The notes under the pieces: model-generated
Told to the model about the DNA's origin: nothing
The model's input: only the letters and a program-made list of their open reading frames with translations
Databases searched by the model: none
Position numbers and translations under genes: made by a program
Part shown: one piece after another, positions 24,472 through 36,832 of the stretch
How the letters are laid out: each line of letters starts with the position of its first letter
Numbering within the stretch: position 1 is the first letter of the stretch
Source of the DNA: Bryopsis sp. KO-2023
Lineage: Eukaryota > Chlorophyta > Ulvophyceae > Bryopsidales > Bryopsidaceae
Reading direction: 5' to 3'
Assembly (NCBI GenBank): GCA_030272585.1
Contig: BSYQ01000010.1
Coordinates: forward strand, 4,154,001-4,218,000
DNA length: 64,000 nucleotides

Positions 24472-27222
24472 ATGGATGCAGAGCTGGGTACAATGGGCGA
24501 AGAAGTTTCCAACAATTGCATAGTGTGCTACGAGGACTTCACTGAAACTGGAGATCACAAACCTGTTGCCATTGCATGCGGTCATTTGTTCGGAGAGAAA
24601 TGCATCAGGCATTGGTGGACAATAAATAAAACATGCCCGATTTGCAAGAAAAGGTAGAAATCTGGGTGAGGAAGAGTGCCGGTCTCGATACTTGTGGGAA
24701 GCTGTATGTGACATTCACAGATGCGCTCTTCATTGGGGTTGATGCAAATTGAACAGGCCTGGATTCTAAATTTTCAAGTGAAGAAAGGAATTTTAGGCAA
24801 AAAAAAAAGGTCTTTTGTTGCCGTGATTAGTATATTATTTCCTTTTTCCGGGGGGAAAGAGGTGGGTCAGCCACTTGCGGATTAACATTTGTGTTTGGTG
24901 AGTGGTGTGTTTTCTCATGGTGGTGATATGATTGGCAGATTCAAGCGGACCTCTATCCGGCCTATTTATGCGCAGAAAGTGGTGGTGGCCGATGAGGAAG
25001 TGCGAAATCTAAAGGTATGTTCCAGCACTGCCTCTTTTTCTGTAGGGACGTTTAGTTTGCTTATCAATTTCCTGTTTTTTTTCGCCCATATCTTTTGCTT
25101 TGATTTAAAGTTGCTGTGCAACAACATTTCAGGGACAAATTGAATCCAAGAATGATGAAATTGAGCGCTGGAAAGAAGAAAATCGCAACATTCAAAGGGG
25201 CAAACGGCAAGCTGAGATGCTGAATCGAGAATTGACCGAGGAGAATAAACGACTCAGGATGTCACTAGCAAGCGTGGATTCAGAATGTAGGTGACCACCA
25301 GTCTTACCCTTTAAACAGATAAATTAGGATAACTTTATTTGTTTTCTAAGTAAGGAGTCAATCTGAAGATTGCATGTCAGACGCCCGTGTTCTTGAGATT
25401 TGAAAGGTGGAACGGGAATAATACACGAAGAGGAAGCACCTACCCGATCAAAGATCTCATGGAAATGGAAATTAATGAAAACAATGAATATTTGAAAATC
25501 AACTTTTGTAAAAGACTTTTGTGACCAGAAAAAAGGTCGTCTTCCCCAAGGAATATTTATCAAAATCAGTTGTGTCTGACTCCAGTGTCTCTACGAAGAA
25601 GCGCTGTCAGTGAACCTGGCGACATGTTTGTGAGAATGACAGAAGCAATTCCAGTGCAGGTATTTCCGATGATTATCTTGTCCTGTGTGTCCAAATTTCA
25701 ATATTGCCTGGGCATCACTGGGTTCACTGAATCAAAATTTTCATGTGTAATGCCATTCGATGCTGAGGTATTTTTTTTATCCACCTTTACCTGAGAAACA
25801 GAGGGTTTTCTTAAATTCATCTTGATCAGAAAAGCATTCAAAAGGTTTTTCAACTTCCATTTTTTTTTCTTTTTGATCTGGTTTTTTCTTGTGTTTCTTA
25901 GAATTCGACATGCTTCGCGATGACGAAAGGCCTAGTGTGTTTAATGGTGGAGCAGAACAGCCATCAACTACGGCAAGTAAGTGTGCTCATGATCTATACA
26001 AAAATATCGAAAAAAACGGTGATCTGACAAGAAAAGGCCCCTGCAGTTCCACAGCTTTTCTCATGGCACGCATCCATCCATTGCTTCCAGGTTATTTTCC
26101 TTGCTTTGTTCCAGATTTTTTCGATGATTTCTGGTGATTTCTGCATGTCCTTTTTTTATTAACAGGTACAAGTTCAAGGCAGGATTGTGAATGGCGCGAC
26201 TGATTTCAGAGATCAAGGGTCAGGGTGCGTGTGGGACATCAGCATTTCCAAAGACGACTCCAAAGCATCTGTGGCTGCCGGAAATCAACTGCACGTAGTT
26301 ACGAATCTTGATCAAATCGGAAAAGCTCAATTGCAGGGATGTCTCACGAACGATGGACAACAGATTCTGTCTTGCGCATGGGATGATGGAAATCAAAAGG
26401 TACAGGGGTGGCATGGCACGCCCTCCATTTCCTTGTGTCCATTTCAGAAGCCTCCTTCCAACTTTTTGTTTTGTTTTGTTTTGGTGTTTTGATAGGTATA
26501 TTGCGGTCTAGGGGATGGTCGAGTGCAGGTTTTCGACATCCGAAACAATGCTTGCGTCTCGGAGCTCAGTCATCCAACCAAGCATGGGATTTTTTCATTA
26601 GCTTCGAGTGGGGGAAGGATTTATGGATGCACACGGCGGGAAGTGCTGGTGTGGGATAATGATGTCAGTGAGATCCCTTGGTGTTTGCGTGAAGTGCCGG
26701 GATCGATCGAGGGCCTGGCGGTGGAGGAAGAGCTGCTGGCAGTGTCAGTCAGACCAAGGAACGAATTGGGGGTCGCCTTTCATGAAATTTATGATTCCGA
26801 TTCAATGGTAGGATAAAGACTCCCCTGACCGATATGCTTCATCCTCACGCCCGTTCAAAAGAACAGTAGACACCGCTTGATGAGACTGACTTGGGTGGCG
26901 GCTTTTGCTATACCTCAAGATGATGTTGATAAAAATGGGTTTCCTGTAGGTAGGTTCTTTGACAGGCCACAAAAGTTTTTCAACCAAAACAAAGGGCTCC
27001 TTCATCATCACCCCACACTCCCCAATGTTTGCTTCTGGAGACGAAATGAACAATTCTTGGTGCTGCTGGGACATCCATTCAGGGAACATGATCCAGAGGG
27101 GAATGGGGGCGTTCGGAAATCCCCGTCAAATTTGCAGCCAAAATGTCGATGCATCATCATTTGTTGGAGTTTTGGATTCGAATTCATTGTCAATGTTTAG
27201 GTACCGAGGGCTGCAGGAGTAG
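24472..27222 (+). CDS. RFWD3-like E3 ubiquitin ligase: RING, coiled coil, WD40
   Basis: Exons 24472-24653, 24939-25014, 25133-25286, 25586-25659, 25902-25976, 26166-26399, 26496-26807 and 26950-27222 join with consistent phases to 459 residues. Residues about 16-62 are a RING finger: CIVCYEDF, then CGHLF..KCIRHWW and CPICKK. After it comes a basic segment with RTSIRPIYAQKV, the position where RFWD3 family members carry an R-x-x-I-x-x-LYA motif. Residues about 87-145 form a coiled coil rich in Glu/Lys (NDEIERWKEENRNIQRGK). The C-terminal half has WD40-type blades, for example VYCGLGDGRVQVFDIR and LVWDNDVS. In animals RFWD3 ubiquitinates RPA and RAD51 during replication-stress repair. The same role is inferred from architecture. 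The protein is shorter than the animal form (about 770 residues) because the long N-terminal region is missing. Confidence 0.82.
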
Positions 27223-29806
27223 GAAGGGAGTTTTTCTTTTTTTTTTGAGGTTTTTCGTCAGGAATAGATGTCTCGCCAGGTCGTCTTTCTCTAGTTTTTT
27301 CTGGTGGAGCATTTCATCGACAGGGTAGATCTTAGTGTGTGCGTGTGTGTATAGTTTTCCCCCTCAAGAATTGTCAAAGCCTTTTTTTTGTTGGAATTTG
27401 AATGTCATTATTGGGTTTCCAATGAACAGATAAAAAGCCAATCATCACAAGATGATGCAAGATTTATCTTTTCCTTTTGGGTGTGGAGCAACATCAGAAA
27501 ATAACCAAATCCTACTTATCCTTTTTCCACCTCTCCACCATCAAACCACACCCTACACCCATTCATATGTGGGTCTTTTATTATTGTTACCACAGTGTTA
27601 AAGTGTACGCCACACTATTTTCTGTTTCCTACAATTTACAATTTTTTTTATTTTTTTATTTTTTTTCCACACTAGTTTCTCAGGAAAAGGATGTAGCTGA
27701 GGTCTTCGGAGCGGTGACCTGTTTTTAAAAGGTCTAACATTTCTTCTCAAACCATATAAAATGCACCTGGGGATCGGTTGGATGGATCTGTTTTTCTTTT
27801 TCATGGGGGCTGGAAGATCTTTTTAGAAAAAAACACCACCATTCCAATACACAGACTGGATGATGATGGTGCACTGGTGATTTCCTCCTCCCTCAATTTG
27901 ATACCATCTGCCTGAAATGCTCCTATTAAGATTTACTTCGAGGCAAGAAGCTGTTCCCCAAAATAAGCCTTGCCCTGCAATTGAAAGAGTTGAGACCTGA
28001 AACAGGGATTCCCTCTGTGCTGGATTCGAACCAGCCATTAATATCCAAGATGCAGAGCTGGATATTGTGGCCGAGACCCCAAAATAAGAGTTTGACTGGA
28101 GTGGAGAACAAAATAGCAGCCGCCAGAAATATCGAACCGTCGAAAACAAGTAGTGTGGTGCCCTTGAGACAGGTTGTGACACGGTGCGCAGCGTCGACAA
28201 CCGAAAGAAAGCACGCGTTACTCTGGCACCGTTTGCAAAACCCGAAAAGTCTCTGAAGAACGTTTTCAGGCGCTTTACGATGCGTGTGGGACGCTCCTTG
28301 CCCCAACTCAACAACAACAGACCGACGAAACGTGTGGTGAGACAAATGAACAAGATCCTTCCCTCTATCCATGTGCTCTGCCGTGTATGCACTTTGGAAA
28401 CGAACGCTGGACGACGGGCACGAAACAGCCGGAAAAACCTATAATCCCTGTCTTGAAATTTTGAATTCAAAGGGTAGAACTGTACGGCCACGACAATACG
28501 GCAGATCCCATGTGGATCCCTGTGGTTCGCCGCTTACTAAAATTAGAAATCGGAGAGATGGACTGGAATTTGCTGAACATCAGTTTCTATATGAAGCAGG
28601 CTATGATTGTTTTTGTTCGTTGGTTTTTTCTTCTGTGTGGGGAATTGAGGTGATTTTACTTCATTTTAGTTGAGATCATTCTTTTTCTTCTCTTTTGTAA
28701 AAAAATATAAGTAATCAAGGTGGTATGAGGATATCATCATGTACATATTTTAAGGTTGAAAGACAGCAATGGTAAAGATTGTTTTAAAAACCCAAAGCAG
28801 CTTTTAAAATTGATAGAGAGTGTAATTTTCAAACAAACAGCGAATCACAAGTAATTTTCAGCCAAGGGAGGATGAATACAGATGCACCTCATCATCAAGG
28901 TTAATTAAGCAGCCTCCATGTTTCAATTTGGAAACTTCAGTGAGTTGAGGTTGGGATTGAGAATGAATCAAAAAAATGGGCTAAAAATGAACCCAACAGC
29001 AGATTTCTACGTTTTCTCAAAAAACCTGAAAGCTCTAAAAAGCAGTGGCACTGAAAGGAAAATCACATCATCAAGCTTTGGGAGAAAATTGAAGAAATAT
29101 TTTAAATAGTGAAATATTTCAATTCTCTCCAGCACTGCAACTATCAACAATAGAATGGCTGCAACAAACTCGGCAAGAAAGGATTCGTACAAAGAACACA
29201 TAACATCATTACAAGGATTGAGCAGAGTTCTTAAAAAAACCCTGACAGGAGTCCCAACTGAATTTCCGTCCTACCAAATGGTGGTTTCTTTCCAGGTCGA
29301 TGAATTCCTTCACCCACCTCGAAAAAGAAAAAAAAAAGTTTATTCTGAAATCAGCTGTGGCATTTGGGTGGAGCTGACTCCAGATGTGTCCTTTCTTTCT
29401 GAAGGCATTCTGGAGGCAGCTCAGCCCAAAAACCGTAAGAACCCCAATAGAAATCTATCCCCCTAAAGAACCCATCAAGTGCAACATTTGCAATTGAATA
29501 CCTCCCTGATAAAAAAACACCCCGCTTCTTGCTGAGGCTATCAGGCGATACAACAGGCAGCCCTATTAGGCCACCAATGAATTTGGCAAGCAAAAAACTA
29601 AACCAATAACTATAGAAACTAGGAATACACTGTCCCTTTTAAGATACCATTGCGAGTTTGACTCGCACATGCATTGAATTCCCGAAAAATTACCCCCATC
29701 GACCCATTCCAAAAAAAGACTTTTTTTTGGCTTGATCATGAATTTACTTGAGAAAAGAATTTATATGCAGATCTTTGTGACCTCTTTTTGTTTTTTTCCC
29801 TTCCGC
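27223..29806. other. Spacer between RFWD3-like and CAP genes (convergent)
   Basis: No convincing gene. A - strand frame of 222 codons (28,491-27,823) and overlapping + strand frames at 27,981-28,444 are open, but none has a recognisable domain, and the frames compete with each other. A + strand frame at 29,155-29,466 is also unsupported. On the - strand near 28,005-28,030 a perfect 5-bp stem with a TTCGAAT loop matches a tRNA T-arm, but the rest of a cloverleaf is missing. Confidence 0.35.
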
Positions 29807-31461
29807 TCAGCATACGCATTTGTTATACTTGGTGCACCCAAAGGTCTGCGCCCAGTAGAGCCTTCCATTTCGAGTCAGCCCAGTCCCCATGGAATCGTGA
29901 TTGCAACTCATGATATTCTTCCTGTGCCCGTCAGAGCACATCCATGCAAATACAACGTCCCTGGCACTCGTCTGACCACCAGCAACATTCTCAGCAATTG
30001 GTGAACCAACGAAGCCAGCCCTCTCCCAGATTCGAAGCCCCATGGTGGAGCCATCAGAGCCCGAGTGAGTCACCAACTTGACGGTAGCCATATCTTGGGC
30101 ATGGGCAGCAGCTGCCTCCCCAAGGTGAGAGCTCGTCGCCAGTGGGGATCGAGGAGTGTACACCGGAATGTCGCAAGCCAGGAGCTTGGCATACTTGGAA
30201 GGGTTTTGTCTGACCGCATTCACACACCTCTCGACCTGGTGCACAAGACAATCGATTGTCAATAGCTGAGCATGCAAGTGTATGTATTCCATCAACACGT
30301 TCTGTTCTGTGGGCACATCCTTCTGTCATTGGTGTGGTAAACAGATCAGTTACTGCAAAAGTTTTTGGACGATTGCGTGCGTTACAGTGCTCAAGCGTTC
30401 CGCGTGGCGTTTTAAGCTGCGTTACGTAAACGAAATCTCACCGCTTCCGTCGTAGTTTCTGTGTCGGAGCAATCCTCGCCAGTCGCCCTCTCAACGGTAG
30501 CTGGGAAAGGTGCCACACTGGATCCAGAGACGACAGTGGCAGTCACCCCGTCTTTCGAGATCCTGGCTGCCTTGAAGTCCGAGGTAGGCCCAGACTTGGT
30601 TGATGCCCTTGTGTTCCCGCTCACCCCAATTCTGCCCGAAGCAGCGATACCCTTTTCATCTCCGTCACGGGTGGGCGTTACGAAAAGAGGAGCGGCCAGA
30701 GTTGGGACGCCCACAACATCCTTGCTTTGCTCTGTAGCAGCAGTCAAGGAGAAAGGTTCGTCGATCGTCTCCATCTCGATGGGAACAAGTGGATCCACGG
30801 CGACAGCCGATTGCTTGCTAGCACTCTTCTGGGTCTGGCTGGTCTTTTTGGTCACTTTCTTGCTGGTCTTTTTGCTCGCTTTCTTGGCACTTTTCTTCTT
30901 AGGCGCTGCTGGAGACGTCACCACCCCTGCGACACTCTTCTTGGCTCCATCGATCTTAGCGACAGCCTTCACTGGTGCTGGCGTTTCTGCTACACTCCCA
31001 AAGTCAAAACCTGGGAAGACCTTCTGGCCAATCAGTCCGGTGCCAGTGCCGGTGCCGGTGCCAGCGCCGGTGCCAGTGCCGACCGACTGATGAGCGGACT
31101 CAAAAGCTGACTGGAGCGACGCAAAATCGAGCTGAGATGGACGAAGATCTGGAGACGCAGTCGAGAGTCCGTCCAGCGAGCTGAACTGCGTCTGAGTCTT
31201 CACAGAGACGGCGCCGCCCGGTGTCCTGGTAACTGCGACAGTTTGTGTTTCGCCTGGGGAGTTCGAAAACGTGCGTGTCACGGTCTCACCCTCTCCGCCA
31301 GGGAACATATCGAGAGTCAGACCTTCAAGGCCGAGCCTGGAAAATATGTCTGAAGCGGATTTCGGCGCAGCGGGAACGCTGGAAGGGAGTCCTCGCGCTT
31401 CCGCGCCAACCGAAATGATCGTCAGCGCGATCGCCACCATCAATCGTCGAGCGATCGCCAT
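29807..31461 (-). CDS. Secreted CAP/SCP (PR-1-like) protein with long Lys-rich linker
   Basis: Two exons, 31461-30442 and 30235-29807, join in phase 0 (donor GCG|GTGAG, acceptor CACCAG) for 482 residues. Start at 31,461 is preferred over an in-frame upstream Met because it leads directly into a signal peptide (MAIARRLMVAIALTIISVGA). About 320 residues of low-complexity linker follow. It contains a Gly-Thr repeat encoded by a short minisatellite near 31,020-31,080 and a histone-H1-like Lys/Ala/Ser stretch (PKKKSAKKASKKTSKK). The C-terminal 140 residues form a CAP domain: AKLLACD, GEAAAAHAQDMA, THSGSDGS, AENVAGGQTSARDVVFAWMC, SDGHRKNIMS and YWAQTFG. The His/Glu cavity residues appear present (THS, AEN, GHR). 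Secreted CAP proteins bind sterols or act at cell walls; the job here is not known. Confidence 0.82.
31020..31085. repeat. Coding minisatellite (Gly-Thr repeat) in CAP gene linker
   Basis: Six-base units reading GCCGGT/GCCAGT are tandemly repeated and, on the - strand, encode alternating Gly-Thr with one Ala. It is in frame and probably length-polymorphic. It lies in the low-complexity linker, so variation would not disturb the CAP fold. Confidence 0.7.
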
Positions 31462-31878
31462 GTCTGTTGAATTCGTTTTTCGGTCACCTGCCACAGGAAG
31501 GAAAATCGTGAATACACATTCGCCTCAAATTGTGAAAAAACAGTGCCTACGCTGAAACTCCGACAAACAGCGCAGTCAAAACAAACCACACACACACACA
31601 CACACACACACACTGGCGGACCCAACGCAAAAGAACGTCCAAGGTAAAAGATAGACTGCCGCCACAAAGACACGCAAGACTTCCAAAACGCTCACAATAG
31701 CGGACACGTAGAGTTCGATATTGACGCCTTGTCGGTCCATAGATCCGATCCGCCGGTGATCTGCTCAAGATCCCCCTCAGAAACAAGCAACGGCAGCAGT
31801 TCTGACATGGCCTTAACCTCCCTACCTGTCAAGTATATCTTGTGGTGATACTGGGTCGAGGCAGTCGTCGGAAAAAAA
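31462..31878. promoter_or_regulatory. Divergent promoter region for CAP and TruB genes with (CA)n microsatellite
   Basis: About 420 bp separate the start of the CAP gene (-) from the first possible TruB start (+), so both promoters must share it. A (CA)n run occupies about 31,587-31,613. A TGATACTGGGTCGAG segment and CpG-containing sequence follow, but no core element is assignable. Confidence 0.45.
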
Positions 31879-33964
31879 ATGCTCTTCCCGACAAGTAGCG
31901 TCGAGCAAAATACTTCTAATTACACAGCTGGTGCAGGTTTTTTTGAGTTGAAGGAGGCTCGGAAGCGCAATAAATCCGTCACCGCCGCACAGCAGAGATC
32001 ACGTAATTTGCAGTGTCAGCCAGCGAAGATGACTCTCTGGATTCGTGCTACCTCCGAGATGCACATAAACCTCTTTCACCTGCAGTCAGAAATTCGGATT
32101 GAAACGCGCAGGAATCATTTTTTCGATCGAGGGGCATGCGCGCGAATGCGAATGGCAGGATTTTGCAGACTGAACCACCCACGACTGGTAGACGCTTTGT
32201 CACGTGGGCGCTATCCCACGGCTCGACCCCACGCACTCGTCTGCTGTTGGCGGAAAGCGTCCCCCGTTAACGAGACAAGCTTCATCAAACGATTCGGTTC
32301 CAACTTTGCTCAACTGTCGGGAGGCTCCCGGTTATTTTGTTCCGAACCCACGCCTATTGAGCGACCTACATACCGAGATCCGGCGAAACCCCGTGTGATT
32401 CTCCCTCCTTTCGCCCATCAGGGCTCCAAAGACTTGAACTATTCCACTTGGGACAACGTGGCGGTGTTGGTTGATAAGCCTACTGGTTGGACTTCGAATG
32501 ACGTCTGTGGGAAGCTAAAGTATGCCATAGGAAGGAAATGGAAAAGAGGCATGAAGAAAAAGCCTCATAAAGTTGGGCATGCTGGGACTTTGGATCCAAT
32601 GGCCACAGGTGGAAATCAAAATCTGGCAGTTGGTAAAAAAATGCTTTTCTCCCCCAGAAAAAAACTGGCATAGGATGCATAAGTAACTACATATCTGGAG
32701 TGGGTTCAAAAAACAATTCAAATTCATGCAACTCATTTCCATGTTGAACGGCGGGGCTTTCAGCCCAGATGCAAACTTGAGGAAAAGAAACGTTCAGAAG
32801 TGGTTGATTGCAATTGATTGGGTTTCTTTGTTTGTTTTTTGGACCCTGCTGCGCAGGGTTGCTTATTATATTCTTTGGAAAGGCAACAAAGACGGTCAGC
32901 TACTTCGTGGATCAATTCAAAGAATACACTGGCACTTTCAGATTGGGTGAAACCACCAGCACTTTGGATGCCGATTCACATGTGGAAGAAGTTCGAGAAT
33001 GGCAACATATAACCGGTAAATGCTCCATGGGGTGTTCCTCGGTTGGTCCATGACAGACTTTGGTTTCAACTTTTTTTTCCCCCCATTTTCTGACATTTAG
33101 TGCAGTTGTGAAAATTTAAGAATCGTGCATGTCTTCCTCGTGAAATTTCCCATTGCGTTGTTAATTCACGACCACAAAAGAAAAGGAGGCAAAGTTTGCA
33201 GATATGGACTTGTTGGTAACAAAGGTCGATATGGTTTCATTTCCATAATGCCCCTATTGGAAGCAATGTTTTGATCATATCAACAGTGTTTGGGTTTGTT
33301 GGGGATTAGCTGGTCGAATTCATAACTGAAACATCGCATTGGTCAGCAGACAGAAGTCTCATTCATTCCTTCTACTGTTGAAAGGGCCATTTTGCAGATG
33401 ATGATCTTGAGACTGCCAGGCATCAGTTCATTGGTGATCTGGAGCAAGTCCCCCCCATGTTTTCCGCTGTGAAAGTTGGAGGGCTCCGACTTTACAAACT
33501 TGCCAGAGCAGGCCAAGAAGTCAAAAGGTATGGAATCGACTGTCTGCAGGTTCAGCAGCGCATTCACAAAACTTACAAAAATCAACTGGAGAAGCTGTAT
33601 GTCAGACACCATCTGTCCATACCATCTGTACGTCTTCTCTTGAGGTTTTTTTTGAAATGATATGCACAGGGAACCCCGGAGCATCTCAGTGTATGAATTT
33701 GAACTGAAACGTGAGAGCGGTTCCCAAGATGTGGATTTTCGCCTTGCATGCAGCAAGGGTACGTATGTACGTACGATTGCCAGCGATCTAGGAGAAGTCC
33801 TGGGCTGTGGTGCACACATAGTCAAACTCCGCAGAACAGCCATCGGCGACAGAAGAGTGGAGGATGCTTGGACCGTGGACGCCTTGGTCGATGCGATCAA
33901 AGAAACAAGAGGTGTTGTGTCAGACAAAGATGGGAGTGGGAACGTGAGTGAAGAGGAGAAATGA
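31879..33964 (+). CDS. truB: TruB-family tRNA pseudouridine-55 synthase, probably organellar
   Basis: Exons 31879-32608, 32857-33015, 33398-33527 and 33670-33964 join in frame to 437 residues if the first Met is used. Later Mets at 32,029 or 32,141 are equally possible. The catalytic motif [14 protein letters not shown] contains the nucleophilic Asp and ends exon 1. The other family blocks are [63 protein letters not shown] and [12 protein letters not shown]. The enzyme isomerises U55 in the T-loop of tRNA. The N-terminal 180 residues are Arg- and Ser-rich with few acidic residues, consistent with a mitochondrial or plastid transit peptide, so an organellar enzyme is inferred rather than the cytosolic Cbf5/Pus4 form. 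A possible AATAAA poly(A) signal sits near 34,247. Confidence 0.9.
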
Positions 33965-36832
33965 AAGTCTATGGACTCGACAGATCCGAGGGATTTTTTT
34001 TGCCCAGAAGAACCATCGTCCTTTTGTTGCAGTGGGTTATTGTCTTGTGAGCTATTTTTTTTCGGCCACGCTTTAATTCTTTAGAGAAGCTGAATGCAGT
34101 GTTAACGATTGAGGGATCGAACTGCTCATCCTCTGTGTGCTAAGAAGCAACCCCGGCTTTCTATCGCTCCCCATTGTCAGTCCTTGAACAACTTCCCGTC
34201 GCATTTTGCTCATTCCTTTTTTTCTCCGTTATCAGAAGGAATGCAAATAAAATATGAAATTCAGACACAGCTTTTCCTCCACTGTTAAAAAAAACAAGAA
34301 AAGACGATTTGCACAGAAGCTGGCAAAATGTAGGCTACACAATTGAAATATAGTAGTTGGACTGGGATCAACCTCAGCCAATTGCAGACACTTCTCTTAT
34401 TATTTCTCAAAACTGTATGAAATCTGAGATTAATTTCAAATATTAAGCGCACCAAAAATATCGAATCGGTTTTGCTTTTCAAGAATTCGATAAATTATGC
34501 ATAGCAAACCCGCATATTTCCCACAGATTTACACTCCGCCAATAAACTGTCAAAAATAGCAGTTCAACGCTGAAATCCAGGTCTGTCACAATTATGTCAT
34601 GTCATGAATCTGGCCAAGATATCCCAGAACGATTCGAAAAAGAAAGCTCTTTAGAATTCAATCCTATATGGGAGATTCAAGTGGTGGAAAAATCGAAGGA
34701 AAGGAGATACCCATCCAGGTAGTCAGGTTTCTTGGCTTGTATTTTCCTACCCATCAAAGAAAATAGAAGAGTGCTAATTCACTTCATGGGCTCTAGGAAG
34801 CCTCTAAAAGCTCTTTTGTGAAACTCGGGAAAACAAAATTGGGAAGGGGGGGGGGGGTGAATGTACAGGGATTTCTTTTTTTTTACAAGTTTTTTTTTTA
34901 ATATTGTGGTGGTCTGTGTTTTTTGCTTTTTCACCATTAGGAAGAATTTTCAATTCACTTGAATGAATGAATGAAGGGGAAAACCGTTTGAACTTTTTTT
35001 TTCTTTGGAAGCAAAAGTGGGAAAGGAAGGTCTTAATCTTAATCAGTTTTTTTTTCAATTTCTGAACTGTGGAAAGGACTTATTCAGTTGGGTAGTTGCT
35101 ATGCAGTTTATACAGTTAGGACTCTGGCTTGTGGTATTTGAAGGGACTTTGGTTGGAAGTCCAACTTGGAACAGGGGTCGTACTTTGTTCTGTAAAAATA
35201 TTGTAGAAAAGGAGACTCTGGTGGTGGATTGTTGTAAGCATTTCAGAGGTGTTGGTTTTGGATCAGAGTTTCTCTTTGTACTTGGACGTAGTCAACTGTA
35301 TGAAAATGAATGGAAACGGCTGAAAACTTGACTGGGCGCCTATTGCCTTTCGCCCAACCACCGGCCAACTGGGTTTGACTTGTCTGCTTGGTTTCAGTTT
35401 TGGAATTCTCTTGCACAGCAAAGCACTGCTGGATAGGTTTTGTGATCAAAGAATATCACATTTTTGCATTTAATCGACCACTGAAAGTCCCACTTTGGCA
35501 CTGCGAAAAGTGCTTTCTGGCAACTATATGTTCAGATGAACCTCCCACAATTCTGTACTCCCAGTAAATCTATCTCAGAACCTCAAAACTCTCACCATAC
35601 TCTTATCAATAGAACCTCAATACATCATTCCAATTATTTAAAACGGGCACCCTCTCCACTCGGACAAGGCTCTGGTACATTCACTCCACTCGAAACTCAT
35701 TATCCACTCAGTTCGAATAAACTCCACCTGAACCCCCTCAATTATTATGGCTCGTTCTTTCCACTTCCACTCTTGGAACTTACTGTTTTTGATTCGAGAA
35801 AAAGAATGCATGCATGTCTTCCCCCAGAAAAAAACATGATCAATTGCAAGCAGGATTCAAGCAACAAAAAGAATATCCCGGACTGATTTTCTTTTTTTTT
35901 CTTTCTTTTTTTGCACATCTTTTGTTTAAAACATTGTTTATGATATGTCGATGAACAAGAAAAAAAAACTTGCCAAAGACATGTTTCACAAAAAAAAAAA
36001 TGTAAAAAACACACCCCAACTCCCTACCTTTTTAAAAAGACACACACACACACAAAATAAAACGACTCTCCCCCAGGCGTATTGCCCCACGAATAATCTG
36101 CAATAAAATCTGCACACTCTACAATAATATGGGCCACTTTTTCCCAAAAAAAACACCACCACAACCCCCTCTCCACCAGCAATTAAATCCTACAAGAAAA
36201 TTGCCTCATTTATACCTTTTCAAATCACGTTTTACAAAAACATGACTAGAATGTTCTTGTGAATCACCCAATAATCCTGTGTCTGCCTTTTTACCTCTCC
36301 ACATTTCCCTTTTTTTTAAAACCCTACCCATCAAGCATGATTTTTTTTCGGAAAACCCTTCCCCCCCCCCGGAAACTCCACACACCCCGATAAACTACCG
36401 AAATCACAGAAATTTGAACGATGCTGTTTTCTTGCAAACCAATTCGAAATTCTCTAAGTCCCTGATTCACTTGCCCTCACAATATCACCCCAAACCTGCA
36501 CAATGCAAAGTTAATTTAATGTACCCTCCCCCCCCAAATCATCTCCTCCGATATTCAAATGATGCCACCCCCACATTAACTTCCCTATTGGGGACCTCCA
36601 AAGCTAAAAAAAAAAAAAAGATAAACCCTCCACGAGTATTTGAACTTGATCCTCGAACCACTATGACAGACATGCAGACAGGTCAACAACAGAATCCTCT
36701 TGATGACAGCCGTCCGTTTCGAATTTCTTGGTGCTAGCAAGTGAAGGTTTTCGATGAAGGCCGATCACAGTAGGTTTGAAAAACAATGCAAAACTGTCAA
36801 GGGGAGCGTTTCTCTCCCCGGGTCGAACTTTT
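33965..36832. other. Spacer between convergent TruB and CotH genes
   Basis: AT-rich sequence with many homopolymer tracts (poly-G near 34,846, poly-T near 34,878 and 35,048, poly-A near 35,990 and 36,606, poly-C near 36,361) and a (CA)n run at about 36,041. No exon with domain features was found. A + strand frame at 35,005-35,331 and others at 35,536-36,737 are low-complexity and unsupported. The proximal ends are presumably the 3' UTRs of TruB and CotH. Confidence 0.4.

Noticed and set aside
28000-28035. tRNA T-arm-like stem-loop with GGTTCGAATCC on the - strand
   Set aside because: Upstream sequence lacks an acceptor strand and anticodon stem at the right distance.
27823-28491. 222-codon - strand frame
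   Set aside because: No domain or splice support, and competing + strand frames of similar composition are open across the same DNA.
30461-31090. 209-codon + strand frame antisense to the CAP gene
   Set aside because: It is the mirror of the low-complexity Lys/Ala/Thr-rich coding exon on the opposite strand.
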